A stretch of DNA of 64,000 nt, taken from assembly GCA_963725185.1 (NCBI GenBank), contig CAVRXO010000006.1:2976001-3040000 (forward strand), in the 5' to 3' direction. Under the pieces are notes generated by a model that searched no databases, was not told where the DNA came from, and saw only the letters and a list, made by a program, of their open reading frames with translations. The stretch comes from VAZQ01 sp963725185. GTDB taxonomy: Bacteria; Pseudomonadota; Alphaproteobacteria; Rhizobiales; Xanthobacteraceae. How positions within the stretch are numbered: position 1 is the first letter of the stretch; the number at the start of each line of letters is the position of its first letter. Made by a program: the position numbers and the translations under genes. This document shows, in pieces, positions 27,367-36,880 of the stretch.

Positions 27367-29484
27367 TTATCCGAGAACCGGCCCGATTTTATTGATTAAC
27401 TGCAGCAGCGCATCTCCGTCCAATGGCTTCGTGACAACGGCAACGTCATGCTTGGCTATGGTTTCGAGCACCTGGGATCTGATGTCCCCGGTCAATACGA
27501 TAGCCGGCACCCTCCGAGCAAGGGCGAGGCGCAAGGCCTCAATAGTCTCAACACCATTTATTCGACCTGAGAGATTCAAATCGGACAGTACGAGGTCCGG
27601 ACGCACGCCTTGCCGGATGACGAGTGCGAGAGCCTCATCTCCGTGGGCCGCGGGAACCACGCTCAACCCTCCCGTCTTCAATAGCGATTCGAGCCCGGAA
27701 CGGACAAAGCTGTCGTCTTCGACGACAAGGACCGTGCCGCGGAAAGGCTCTGCAGCCTTGGCCGGAGGCATCATCTGTAATTGATCCAACGCGGTTGCGC
27801 CCTCGGACACCATCTGAATTGCTATGGAGAAGCATGATCCCTTGCCGGGTAAGGAATGCACTTCAATGCGATGGCCCAGTAACCCTCCCAATCGCCGAAC
27901 GATTGCGAGACCTAAGCCGAGCCCCTCCAGCCGACCATCATGTTGAACCTGATAGTGCTCTTCAAATATGCGATGAAGATCGTCGTTCTCTATGCCGATG
28001 CCGCTGTCCCAAACCTCGATACGGGCCCTGTCACCGGCGCGGCGGCAGCCAATTAACACTCTTCCCTGATTGGTGTACCTGACCGCATTTGATAGGAGGT
28101 TGCGGATAATAACTTCCAGCAAGTGTCTGTCGCTGTGGACTCTAATGCTTGATCTAACCACCTGCAATTGGAGACGCTTCTCTGTGATCGCATCGAGGAA
28201 CTCTACCACCACGGTCTCGAACACATCGTTGATCGGAAAGTCGCTGAACGAAGGGAGAAGGTTTCCGGATTCGAGCCGGTTGATGTCGAGGAGGCTGTCC
28301 AGCACGCCCCGCATAAGTTTTGCCGAGTGCCCGATTCTGGCGAGCAGGGCGTGTGCCTGATCATCCTGAATATATGGCTCCAGGGCTTTTTGCAGCAAGC
28401 TCAGGCTTTGCAACGGTTGACGCAGATCATGGCTTGCGGCAGCGAGGAAGCTGGATTTGGCATGGTTGGCCTTTTGTGCCGCTCGCAGCGCGTCCTGCAG
28501 CCGCGCTTCGCTCGCCATGAGTATGGTCTCGTGCCGCCGGCGCTCGGCAAAGAGCGCCGCAAGGACGAGTGCGCAGAGCGACTGTGCAAGGATGGCGGCC
28601 TGAGCACACAGAATGCGCTGGTCCGCAGAAAGTTGCTGGGAGCCGAAAACCCCCATTTTGAAGGTTGTCGCCCAAATGATGGTAAGACTATAGACAAACG
28701 CGGCCGCCGCGGTGACCCCCGGTCTGTAGCGAGCAGCAATCCACAAGAACACTGGGAAGAGTGAGCCGACAATCACCTCCACCGCCCAAAAGGCGCTCGT
28801 CAGGTGAATAACAAACGCGCTCAGGATGGCCACCAGTGCCAGGCCGAGACCGGCTTTGAGGATCTCTCCGCCCTGTGGCGGATCGCGCCACATAGAGAAC
28901 AACCCGACCAAAAGCGGCGTTACCGTGACGACTCCAATTGCATCGGACGTGAACCAGCGGGTCCAAATTATCAGAGCAGGTGTCGTCGAGCTGTGGAAGA
29001 GTAGATAGCCCACCGTGCCACCGAGTCCCGAGACAGCCGTTCCGAGGGTCGTCGCCGCAATCAATCCCAGCACGGGCCGCAATGTATCCAGGCTGAATGG
29101 CGAGCCGAAGAACTGTTCAATAAGACCCGCAATGAGAACGGCTTCACCAGCGTTGCACACGGCGAAGACAATTGAGCCGAGCAGGTTGCGATCGCCCAAA
29201 AGATTGGCGACGACAGTTGCAGCGATCGTGCCGGCGATGACTGGCCACCGTGCGTGTTTTCCGAGACCGATAAGCACACCGGCGGCGACACCGGCAGCCG
29301 GCCAGAAAACGGCGACGCCGTCGGGATCCGAGAGTAGGGCAAGACTCAGCCGTGCCGCCAAGAAATAGGCGATGCCGACCGCGACAGCGAGACTTAGCGG
29401 AGGAGTCCAAGCCGAAAGCCACCGCCGAAAGTAGACCGGTTGCGCACGGCGAGAGGCGGTAATTCCCAGCGCGTGGGGCAGCAT
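27367..29484 (-). CDS. Hybrid sensor histidine kinase: MASE1, HisKA/HATPase, receiver
   Basis: A protein of about 705 residues from the ATG at 29484, which has GAGGA six bases upstream; the GTG at 29526 is less likely. The N-terminal 310 residues are a MASE1-type membrane sensor with about eight helices. The dimerisation box SSFLAAASHDLRQPLQSLS holds His352, followed by N, G1 and G2 boxes (NLLSNAVRY, VWDSGIGI, LEGLGLGLAIVRR). A C-terminal receiver domain has the phospho-acceptor Asp635 in LVLSDLNLSG. The ligand is unknown. No partner regulator is adjacent on the same strand; the response regulators at 30530, 35420 and 35859 are candidates. Confidence 0.92.
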   Translation of the reverse strand: MLPHALGITASRRAQPVYFRRWLSAWTPPLSLAVAVGIAYFLAARLSLALLSDPDGVAVFWPAAGVAAGVLIGLGKHARWPVIAGTIAATVVANLLGDRNLLGSIVFAVCNAGEAVLIAGLIEQFFGSPFSLDTLRPVLGLIAATTLGTAVSGLGGTVGYLLFHSSTTPALIIWTRWFTSDAIGVVTVTPLLVGLFSMWRDPPQGGEILKAGLGLALVAILSAFVIHLTSAFWAVEVIVGSLFPVFLWIAARYRPGVTAAAAFVYSLTIIWATTFKMGVFGSQQLSADQRILCAQAAILAQSLCALVLAALFAERRRHETILMASEARLQDALRAAQKANHAKSSFLAAASHDLRQPLQSLSLLQKALEPYIQDDQAHALLARIGHSAKLMRGVLDSLLDINRLESGNLLPSFSDFPINDVFETVVVEFLDAITEKRLQLQVVRSSIRVHSDRHLLEVIIRNLLSNAVRYTNQGRVLIGCRRAGDRARIEVWDSGIGIENDDLHRIFEEHYQVQHDGRLEGLGLGLAIVRRLGGLLGHRIEVHSLPGKGSCFSIAIQMVSEGATALDQLQMMPPAKAAEPFRGTVLVVEDDSFVRSGLESLLKTGGLSVVPAAHGDEALALVIRQGVRPDLVLSDLNLSGRINGVETIEALRLALARRVPAIVLTGDIRSQVLETIAKHDVAVVTKPLDGDALLQLINKIGPVLG

Positions 29485-29619
29485 GCAAAGTCCTCGGCGC
29501 GCGAGCCCATACCAATAAAATGGCACACGACCGCCGATGTCACAACTGAATCATTAAGACCTAATTGACCGACAGGAGGAGCTCGCGGGCCCACATGATG
29601 TGGCCAAGGCGTGGCCGAT

Positions 29620-29874
29620 TTAGCGCCAGCCCAACAGCGAGCGGCGGTATCTGCTTGTCCGGGCCTCCTCTTGGCACACAAAGGTACCCGTCCGGCTTTG
29701 AGCGTAAAGCCGCTGGCCCTTGGTGTAATACGTTCGGTTATGAAAGTCGAGCCAGACGACGGTGTCGTTCGGGCAGTGCTGTTGCGCCCCCAGCTCATTT
29801 TGAAACAGGGCCAGCTGGGCAGATGCATGGTTTGCGTGGCTCGTTGCCATAAAGTTGCGACGAGCCACATGCAC
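29620..29874 (-). CDS. Small protein of unknown function, possibly N-terminally degraded
   Basis: An 84-residue frame. Its second half, GAQQHCPNDTVVWLDFHNRT with following YYTKGQRLYAQS and FVCQEEA, matches a type of short exported protein frequent in Bradyrhizobium relatives (two cysteines, repeated aromatic residues). Those proteins normally start with a signal peptide, which is missing here (MHVARRNFMATSHANHASAQ). The frame may have lost its real start. An ATG at 29891 in another frame has a plausible ribosome site, so another frameshift is possible. Confidence 0.5.
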   Translation of the reverse strand: MHVARRNFMATSHANHASAQLALFQNELGAQQHCPNDTVVWLDFHNRTYYTKGQRLYAQSRTGTFVCQEEARTSRYRRSLLGWR

Positions 29875-30529
29875 GCCTGTTTCTTGCTCATGTCAGTAAA
29901 CGTTCCTCAAGATTGAAAATCAATATTGAACCGAGTTCGTGCACCTCATAGACCGAAAGATGGTCGGTCGGTCCGCCTTCGACAGCGGCCATATTCGGTG
30001 ACTGGCGGCATGGCTGGTGTGTCGCTTCCGGTCGCCTGCGTTGCCGCGAAATCTAAGAATGCGTCTGGTTGCCGTTTTGACCTAGGTCAAAAACGGGTGG
30101 CCACGTCATCAAGACTTCTTCGCACGAAGCAGCCTTAGGAGATCCGGGATGATCGGGAACAGGTCTTTCGCGGAGTTCCCGATCTCAAGCCTGGCGCAGC
30201 CTATCTGACCGCCAAGGTTCATCGCCGTCAGCGGGCGCCTCCATGCCGACCGCTCGGCAGGGCGTAGGAGGCTGCGACAATTCATACCGCCTTCGATGAC
30301 GTCGCTTTGCGAAGGCCGCTCGGGTGCGGCTGAAACGAGCCCGACCCGGTCGCCGGGTAGACTGCCCGCGCCGAATCCTAAACCTAAGTATGGCCCCTCC
30401 ATGTCTTTTTATGTCGCGGGCTTACCAAAGGCCAATGGAGAGGCAACCTCGGCCGCACTAGTCTTCGATGGTGGACGAGTTATCAACCATGCATAGGGGG
30501 GGGGCGAATATGCGGGTCTTCAAACCATC
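29875..30529. other. Long intergenic region with one FixK-type box
   Basis: 655 bp without a convincing gene. It holds the palindromic box at 30077-30090, weak frames on both strands, and a run of nine G at 30496-30504 just before the response-regulator gene. A minus-strand frame at 30109-30402 and a plus-strand frame at 30296-30496 have no recognisable features. Confidence 0.55.
30077..30090. promoter_or_regulatory. Perfectly palindromic FixK/FNR-type box
   Basis: TTGACCTAGGTCAA, extended on both sides to the 20-base palindrome GTTTTGACCTAGGTCAAAAA with only its outermost pair unmatched. No clear gene starts within 100 bp on either side; the small gene at 29874 (minus) and the regulator at 30530 (plus) are the nearest. 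Confidence 0.7.
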
Positions 30530-30910
30530 TTGACGCCGATTCAGGGAGATATTGTAGCGATCATCGAAGATGATTTTGGCGTGCGAAAGGCGATGGCAAC
30601 GCTCTTGTCGACTTTCGGATATGTTCCAGACACGTTCGATTCGGCCGAGGCGTTCCTCAGCAAAGCCGCGACGAGCAAGGCGAAGTGCCTCGTTATCGAC
30701 GTTCAGCTCGCGGATATCTCCGGGGTCGAGTTGGCGCGCCACCTGGCAGATGCCGGCTTCGCGTTTCCCCTTATATTTATGACCTCTTTCGATGACGAGG
30801 TGATCTTGCGGCAAGCGGAGCGGCTGGGTTGCATCGCTTATCTGCGCAAGCCTTTCGCCGCGAATCTGTTGATTGAGGCGATCGCCAGGGCGGTGGGTCG
30901 TTTTCCGTAG
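30530..30910 (+). CDS. Single-domain response regulator
   Basis: A 126-residue CheY-like receiver. The acidic pocket is Glu13-Asp14-Asp15 (VAIIEDDFGVR), the phospho-acceptor is Asp57 (CLVIDVQLADISG), and Lys107 lies in YLRKPFA. There is no output domain. The best start is TTG at 30530; no ATG is available upstream in this frame and no strong ribosome site is seen, so the N-terminus is uncertain. It converges on the frameshifted histidine kinase gene, which ends 30 bp away. Receivers of this type often accompany FixJ-like systems. Confidence 0.8.
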   Translation: MTPIQGDIVAIIEDDFGVRKAMATLLSTFGYVPDTFDSAEAFLSKAATSKAKCLVIDVQLADISGVELARHLADAGFAFPLIFMTSFDDEVILRQAERLGCIAYLRKPFAANLLIEAIARAVGRFP

Positions 30911-30939
30911 CCTAACCGGGCGGATCTGCTTTCGTCACG

Positions 30940-32777
30940 TCAGCCATCGCCGGCTCTGGCCGGCAATTCAAAATGAAAAATGGAGCCTCGGCTCGGCCCA
31001 CGCGACACCCAAATCCGGCCGCCGTGGTTCTCGATGATGGAACGGCAGATCGAGAGACCCATTCCCATGCCGCGCGCCTTGGTCGTAAACAGCGGCTTGA
31101 AGATACGATCGACGTCGGCTGGATCAATTCCTGTCCCGGTATCTTCGATCGACACCTGCACGAAATCAGCCTTGCTGAGTTCCGACTGTATCTTGAGCAC
31201 GCGAGGCTGTACTGAATGCATGGAATCGATGGCATTCATGACGAGGTTCAAGACCACTTGCTGCACCTGGACCCGGTCGCATTCCACGATCGGAAGCTGC
31301 TCGTCAAGTTGAGTTCGAAGCTCAATTCCGGTCTTGGTCAGATCCATCCGCACAGTGGCCAGGACCGTGGTGATGAGATGGTTGATGTCGACCGGTCGCC
31401 TTTCGTTCGTTTCTTTCTTGAACACCGCTCTGATGCTCGCGACTATTTCTCCGGCGCGATGACCCGCGGCGGCTATGTCGGATAGCAACTCGCGCGCCTT
31501 GGCGATATCTGGCGTGTCCGCCGCAAGCCAGCGGAGGGCTGCCGTTGCCCTCAAAATAATTCCGGTCAGCGGCTGATTGATCTCGTGCGCAATAGATGCG
31601 GAGAGCTCGCCGGCCGTCGCCAGCCGATTCATCTGGGTCAGCTCGGACATGGTTTCGCGCGCCATTTGTTCCGCGCGGCGGCGGTATTGATGCTCGTGGA
31701 GCAACCAAGCAATAAGCGCGGCCTGAATGACGATCGCAGCACCGATCGCGAAAATCTGCGTGTTGTACTGCCCCCATGCGGTAGGAGCGCGAAAATAGAC
31801 GACGCTTCCAGGCGGCAAATTTTTTCGCTGATGCCCCAGCGCTGCATTTCCCGCCAGTCGAATCGTGGCCGTCCCGCGACAGGTCCGGACAGCTTAAGCC
31901 CTCCCAGCGCCGCGCCGTCAAGAATACGCAGCGCAACGTCGGCGTAGTCCCGGCTCAGGTCTTGCGTCGAGGGCCATGAGCCGCCGACAATTCCTTGCCC
32001 GAAATCGGTGTCGTCAAAGGTAAAAATGGGCGCGTTGGCGACGTCGTGGAGCTTGGTTATGACCTCGTGGTCCGAGTACCCAACTCCGGTGGCGTCACGA
32101 AGCAAATTGATGAACAAGATGGCGGATCGCGGCGGGAGCATCGCGGCGTGCTGCAATATGTCCTCAAAGGCCAGGTCGTTCAGCCATCTGAACGACACGC
32201 GGCTCGCGAATGGCTGGAATGCGAGACGCCCTTTCTCAAGCCAATATTGTTCGGCCGGAGAGCTACCGAGCACAATCGATATATTGTTTGTCTCGGGAAG
32301 CGCCTGCAAGATGGTCTGAACAGTTCCAGCCAGGTCGATCGAGACCGTGACGACGGTTTCATCTGGTCGCAGATCGGGCGGCACCCGGCGCTCTTCCACG
32401 ACGGCCAGCATCGGAGTCCTGGGAAAGAGCATCCGGCCGTGCTGCCGGAAGAAATTCATCGCCGGGCTGCCGATTGCCACGGCCAAGTCCATTCTCCCGT
32501 CCGGGAAGAGCGCGGCAAGATAATCAGCGTACCGGACGGCCACGCTTTCGTCTGCCTGGCGGGCGGCCGGAAAGGGCGTAAAATAGCTTTCGAGGAATCC
32601 CGGCGCGCGTTGCTCGAGCTGAGCGCGGATGTCCCTGGCAACCAATTCGGCGTAGCCTACAGAGTTATAGATCAGCAAGACGCGCTTTGGGTCAGCCGCC
32701 GAGGTGGCCCGACATGCAAAGCACAGCACGCCGAAAGCAAGCGCAGCAGTCGAGAAAATACTCCAACGGCGGGGCAT
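30940..32777 (-). pseudogene. ABC-substrate-binding-like sensor histidine kinase, frameshifted
   Basis: The N-terminal frame has a signal peptide and then DPKRVLLIYNSVGYAELVAR, a periplasmic substrate-binding-like sensor domain, to GISEK. A second frame continues LPPGSVVYFRAPTAWGQYN, a membrane helix, AGELSASIAHEINQPLTGI (H-box), an ATPase domain with EDTGTGIDPADVD, and ends at 30940. Adding one base to the six-A run at 31820-31825 joins them as ISEKNLPPG, exactly as expected for the family. So a single homopolymer indel breaks a kinase of about 612 residues. It converges on the receiver gene at 30530, a likely partner. Confidence 0.83.
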
Positions 32778-33246
32778 GACTCCGGACACAAGCACTCAAT
32801 CGCCACCGTTTGTCAGTTTGACAGGTATCATCTTGGTTGCAACCACATTTTGCCGCGAAGGGCGGGATGACACGGCGAATATCGTTTTAGTAAATATCAT
32901 TTTAGTAAATGTGTTGATTCTGTGATCTATATTAACCCCATCGACCCTCGGCTTTATGCCTCGCTCTAGTGGGCCAGGTGATTGGATTGATTGTCGCCGC
33001 AAACACGGTCTCTATCGCGATCAAATTAGATGGCGCGGGAGCCCGTGACGGGTTTTCAGCGTGTCCGATTGGACAACGGGGTTGTAACAGGGCGAATTGC
33101 GCCGAAGCGCCACGCGCCTGGCGCATGCCTGATCTCAAGCCGCCTCGGCCCCTAGGTATGCCGTTTTGCAGGGCGGCGCGCGCGTCGCGCGTCCGGCGAT
33201 CACCGCCTTGGACCCAATCGCGTCCGGATCGCGGTCGCAGATGGGG
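32778..33246. other. Intergenic region with short direct repeats
   Basis: 469 bp with no supported gene. The AT-rich part at about 32881-32911 contains ATCGTTTTAGTAAAT followed by ATCATTTTAGTAAAT, a 15-bp direct repeat with one mismatch. A degenerate FixK-like sequence, GTGATCTATATTAA (32922-32935), could drive the kinase gene but misses two conserved bases. Confidence 0.5.
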
Positions 33247-34465
33247 TCAGTGTCCGCTGAACACGAGGGTCTGGAAGGGAAGCACCAGAGCCTGAAGTCG
33301 CAAGATAATCGCGTGCACGAGCGCGAGGGCATCGACTGCGTGCAGGGCAAAGCCTTTGACCGCACCGCTGGTGGCAATCTCGTCATGATTGTTCGAATAG
33401 GCGTTGGCAATGCAGCTGCTGCCAGGGGTGACGCCGTCGAGACCTCCTGCGTAGAGGGGCGCGAGAAAGGTTGCCAGCGTGCCGGGTCGTGTCACCTGCT
33501 GCGGATCGAGCAACTGCTCGCCGCCTCGGAACTGACCTGCGGCGATGTAATCCTGAACATCGGTGACCGCCATCGGGATGATCGTGAAGGGCTTCGATAC
33601 GCAGGTCACCTCGGCTATCATTCCAGCCTTCATGATCTGTCCCTCGATCTGCCCGAAGCCGGCCACAAGCAACCGATCTGCATTATCAGGGATCAGGACC
33701 CCGGCCGGGCGCATCAGGGGGTTGACGATGTCGCCGAACTCGAAGCGCAAACTGCTCGATCCGACCGTTCACTCCGGCGCGCACGACCGTCTTGTTCAAC
33801 TCCACGTCGGCCTCGGCCAACGCGGCTTCGGCGCTGGCCTTCTCGGCAGGGAGCTGGCTGGAGACCCGCGCTTGCGCCGCTTCCTTCGCGGCGGTGGCGG
33901 CCGCAACGGTCGCCTCGCGGCCCTTGACGACGAGCTGGAGCTTCTCGATCTCGCGCGCCGGGGCGTGACCGCGGACTCCCAGATATTGTTTGGTCTGCAG
34001 CTCGTCGATCGCCTGTTGGAGCGAGTGTTTGGCCTCATCGAGCTGGGATTCGCTTTTCGCGACGTCGAGCTTGGCGACGACCAAATCAGAGTCGACTTCC
34101 GCGATCTTGCGTTTGGCCGTCTCTGCGGCTGCCGCTTGTTTCGAGCTGTCGAGCCTGAAGATCGGCGCTCCCTTCTCGACGTGGTCGCTGAAGTCAACAT
34201 AGATCTCGGCAACCCGCCCGTTGGTCTCGGGAAGAATCGGTACGGTTCTGAAGAACAACGTGACGCTGCTCGTGGACGGATGATTGTAAAATATCGTGGT
34301 TATAAGAAGCACCGTCAGAATCAGGCAAGAGGTGATGCCCCACCTCAGCTCGAACCATACGGAATAGATCGTGATCTCCTTGCCTAGCCGTTTTCCCTGC
34401 ACATATCGGCGGATGAGATAATCCGGGAAGATCGTCAGCAGGGAACAGAGCATGAGCTCAAGCAT
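33247..34465 (-). pseudogene. HlyD family membrane-fusion protein, frameshifted
   Basis: The first frame gives MLELMLCSLLTIFPDYLIRR, a membrane helix, a lipoyl-like half (ILPETNGRVAEIYVDFSDHV), a long coiled coil and VVRAGVNGRIEQFALR. The rest, GDIVNPLMRPAGVLIPDNAD to FQTLVFSGH, is in another frame. Removing one base at 33737-33738 gives LRVGDIVNP and restores one protein of about 405 residues. The start overlaps the upstream small membrane gene by 8 bp. This is the second HlyD/small-membrane-protein pair of the island. Confidence 0.83.
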
Positions 34466-34937
34466 GGGTCGGCTCCCTTTGCTTTGCGGGGCGACTTCTG
34501 GTCTCCTGCGGCGGTACAGCCGCGGGTCCAGCCTGCTTTGCATCGACGATAGGCGGTTGCGACGTTGCTTCGGTTGCGGTACCCGCGCCGGGCCTCGAGC
34601 CCGCCATTTTTTCGACCGCACCGGCTATCCGGCCGAGCCAGCCGGGGAAATCCGGGAGATCGATCAACGCAAGCAGCAGCGCCGCGACCCAGAACGCATG
34701 GATATGGGTGAGCAGTGCAAGCAGGCACAACACCGCAACGATCTCAAGTTGCAGCTTGTGGGATCCGTGAGCCATGCGCTCGGGCAGCGAGTGCAAGCGC
34801 AGGAACACGATCCCGAACATGAGCACCGAGACCGCCAGAATAACGGCCGTGATGACCATGAGAACGTCCGTCTCACCCGGAGGCGTGATGAACGACGGCA
34901 GATGGGGCGAAGCGACCGGGTGAAGCGGCGCGTCCAT
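34458..34937 (-). CDS. Small inner-membrane protein paired with the second HlyD gene
   Basis: A 159-residue protein with two hydrophobic helices (about 26-45 and 62-95) and a Pro/Ala-rich, charged C-terminal tail. No family is recognised with certainty, but position and layout match the DUF3302-HlyD pair at 24986-26478: a small membrane protein whose gene overlaps the start of a HlyD gene (8 bp). The FixK-type box at 35067-35080 lies 130 bp upstream. Confidence 0.75.
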   Translation of the reverse strand: MDAPLHPVASPHLPSFITPPGETDVLMVITAVILAVSVLMFGIVFLRLHSLPERMAHGSHKLQLEIVAVLCLLALLTHIHAFWVAALLLALIDLPDFPGWLGRIAGAVEKMAGSRPGAGTATEATSQPPIVDAKQAGPAAVPPQETRSRPAKQREPTHA

Positions 34938-35066
34938 AACGCTCCTCCTATTCAGGACTCAAAATCATCACCTGGGGGACCTCCCGGCCCATTACGAAAT
35001 GCGGTGTCCGGTCCGCCGGACGATATCCGGTCCGCCGCACGATAATTGACAAAACCGTCGCCTATT

Positions 35067-35080
35067 TGATGTAAGTCAAA
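35067..35080. promoter_or_regulatory. FixK/FNR-type box for the second HlyD pair
   Basis: TTGATGTAAGTCAA. The minus-strand start would be near 35032, about 95 bp before the ATG at 34937. Confidence 0.76.
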
Positions 35081-35330
35081 GACTCCCGACCTGGGAATTG
35101 TTCCCCAAGGGCTTGATCCTTCGCCCCCGCGGAGCGGGTCAACAGGTCATGTGAGCTGGAAACCACCAATTTCCCGCGCGCACAGTTGGGCGGGACAGCT
35201 TGCCTGCCGGAGTCACATTCAGGCGGTGAGCTGCGTACCGTTCACGCATTGATGGATCGTCGGGAGAAATCATGCTGCGACAGCTTTTGGTGGGAGGGGC
35301 AGCGAGTGCGCTCAACATCGCTGTCCACGC

Positions 35331-35375
35331 CCCTTGCAGGGGGAGGTGTCCCCGAGAGCGCGGCGGTTTCATCAT
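35331..35375 (-). repeat. Dispersed 45-bp repeat, second copy
   Basis: The reverse complement of this stretch matches 2767-2811 at 43 of 45 positions, from ATGATGAAACCGCCGCGCTC to CCCCTGCAAGGG. The flanking palindromes of the first site are missing, so this is a fragment or a short form of the element. Confidence 0.85.
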
Positions 35376-35419
35376 ATGCGATGCCCTGCGCCTGGCGGCG
35401 GCAGGCGGCTGCGCTGCAG

Positions 35420-35818
35420 TCAGTGGGGCCCGAAATGACCGCCAACCCCTTTGAGCGCGGCATTTATGCACTCCACCAGCGATTGTTCCTCGAAAGGCTT
35501 GCTCAGGAACGCGACCGCTCCGGCATCCAGAGCACGGGTCCGGTATCTTTCCTCTGGAAAGGCCGATATGAAAATGATCGGCGTGTCGAACCCGTCGTCC
35601 CGCAAACGGACTTGCAGGTCTAAACCGCTCATGCCCGGCATTTGCAGGTCCGTAATCAGGCACGCCGTCTCTCCGATGCAGCCGGATTCCAGGAATTGCT
35701 CGGCGGACGGGAAGACGGCGGTCCGGTATCCAAGCGACCGAACGAATTCTCCTATCGCGTCTCCCGCGAATCTATCGTCATCGACGATCGAGATCACAAG
35801 AGTCTCCCGCAATTTCAT
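35420..35818 (-). CDS. Single-domain response regulator
   Basis: A 132-residue receiver domain: acidic residues in VISIVDDDRFAGDAI, phospho-acceptor Asp57 in CLITDLQMPGMSGLDLQ and Lys107 in FLSKPFEEQ. No output domain. It lies 40 bp downstream of the FixJ-like gene on the same strand, so the two are probably co-transcribed. It may act as a phosphate sink or relay for one of the two kinases on the island (inference). Confidence 0.88.
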   Translation of the reverse strand: MKLRETLVISIVDDDRFAGDAIGEFVRSLGYRTAVFPSAEQFLESGCIGETACLITDLQMPGMSGLDLQVRLRDDGFDTPIIFISAFPEERYRTRALDAGAVAFLSKPFEEQSLVECINAALKGVGGHFGPH

Positions 35819-35858
35819 ATCCCCCGAGCCGTTCGTCGGCGGCGCAATATGACGTTGG

Positions 35859-36518
35859 CTAGAGCTTGTCCGGGTCGGTTGGTGGCCGGGAAATGCCGAG
35901 GGAATCGGAGATTCGCACCAGATGGGCGAGCGACTTGGCCCCGAGCTTCTTCATGATGTTGTGGCGGTGGACCTTCACGGTCACTTCGCTCACGCCGAGC
36001 TCCCCGGCAACCTGTTTGTTCATGAGGCCGAGCGTCACGAGTGCCATGATCTCTTGCTCGCGCGTGCTGAGCGCTTCGAACTTGGCGCGCAGGTCGCGCG
36101 TTCTCCTGTCGTACTCCCATCTTGCGCGATCCCGATCGAGCGCAATCTGCACGGCATCGATAAGGTCTTGATCACGAAACGGTTTGGTCAAGAATTCGAT
36201 TGCGCCAGCCTTCATGGCTCTTACGGTCATCGGAATGTCGCCATGGCCGGTGATGAATATGATGGGAATGCCGATTTTCGCTGCTGCGAGTTGAGCCTGC
36301 AAATCGAGACCCCCAAGCCCCGGAAGTCGCACATCCAGGATCAGGCAGCTGACCTCAATTGGAGGTCCCCGCTCGAGAAACCGCGCCGTCGAATCGAAGG
36401 TCATGCTCCGCAGACCGATGGATGCAAGGAGCGCCTGCAGTCCATCACGGACGTCCGCATCGTCATCCACCACGAAGACGATCGGATTGTCTTCGGATTG
36501 ATCTTTCGGTTCTAGCAT
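35859..36518 (-). CDS. FixJ-family response regulator with LuxR-type HTH
   Basis: A 219-residue regulator: receiver domain with Asp62 in CLILDVRLPGLGGLDLQ, Thr90 and Lys112 in FLTKPFRDQDLID, then a LuxR-type helix-turn-helix LSTREQEIMALVTLGLMNKQ with VSEVTVKVHRHNIMKKL. FixJ phosphorylated by FixL switches on fixK in rhizobia; the same wiring is plausible for the FixK-like gene 360 bp upstream, but no haem-PAS FixL is in the window. The ATG at 36518 is preferred over an upstream start at 36572. Confidence 0.9.
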   Translation of the reverse strand: MLEPKDQSEDNPIVFVVDDDADVRDGLQALLASIGLRSMTFDSTARFLERGPPIEVSCLILDVRLPGLGGLDLQAQLAAAKIGIPIIFITGHGDIPMTVRAMKAGAIEFLTKPFRDQDLIDAVQIALDRDRARWEYDRRTRDLRAKFEALSTREQEIMALVTLGLMNKQVAGELGVSEVTVKVHRHNIMKKLGAKSLAHLVRISDSLGISRPPTDPDKL

Positions 36519-36880
36519 CGGCGCCTGCTCGCGGTGTCTCCAGATTAAGGCGGTTCGACTTGAACCGGCCAATTGCCGGCAACTCAGCCGGGCGACGAGG
36601 CCGGGGTGTGCGCCGACCCTTATTAAGGCCTGGCGGTTAACAGGATCGCAAAGTACCGGCCGCTCGATTTGACGCGGGTTTCAGTCGACCCGGCCCGCGA
36701 ACGTTTTTGGTGGAAAGTTCCGAAGGAAGCTCAACAAGATGAGCGGGCGGAAGAGCGTTATGTTGAACTTGCACCGGTGCTCATTCATGTATTGGATACT
36801 CTGATGAGACCTTCAGATCGCGCAAGGATACATCCGTTCGGTCCAAGGCCGCAACGTCGGTATGTATCTCGGAAACCCGC
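36519..36880. other. Intergenic region, no gene seen
   Basis: 362 bp between the FixJ-like and FixK-like genes, which share the minus strand. A plus-strand frame at 36669-36971 overlaps the FixK-like gene and has no recognisable features. No FixK-type box is visible here. Confidence 0.5.

Larger units (their letters stand above)
34938..35419. other. Intergenic region with FixK-type box and repeat copy
   Basis: 482 bp between the small membrane gene and the receiver gene, both on the minus strand. It holds the box at 35067-35080 and the 45-bp dispersed repeat at 35331-35375. No gene is supported on either strand. Confidence 0.6.

Noticed and set aside
30109..30402. 97-residue minus-strand frame in the long gap
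   Set aside because: No motif, no ribosome site, and the nearby box lies on its downstream side.
32922..32935. GTGATCTATATTAA as a FixK-type box
   Set aside because: Two conserved bases differ; kept only as a weak note for the kinase gene.
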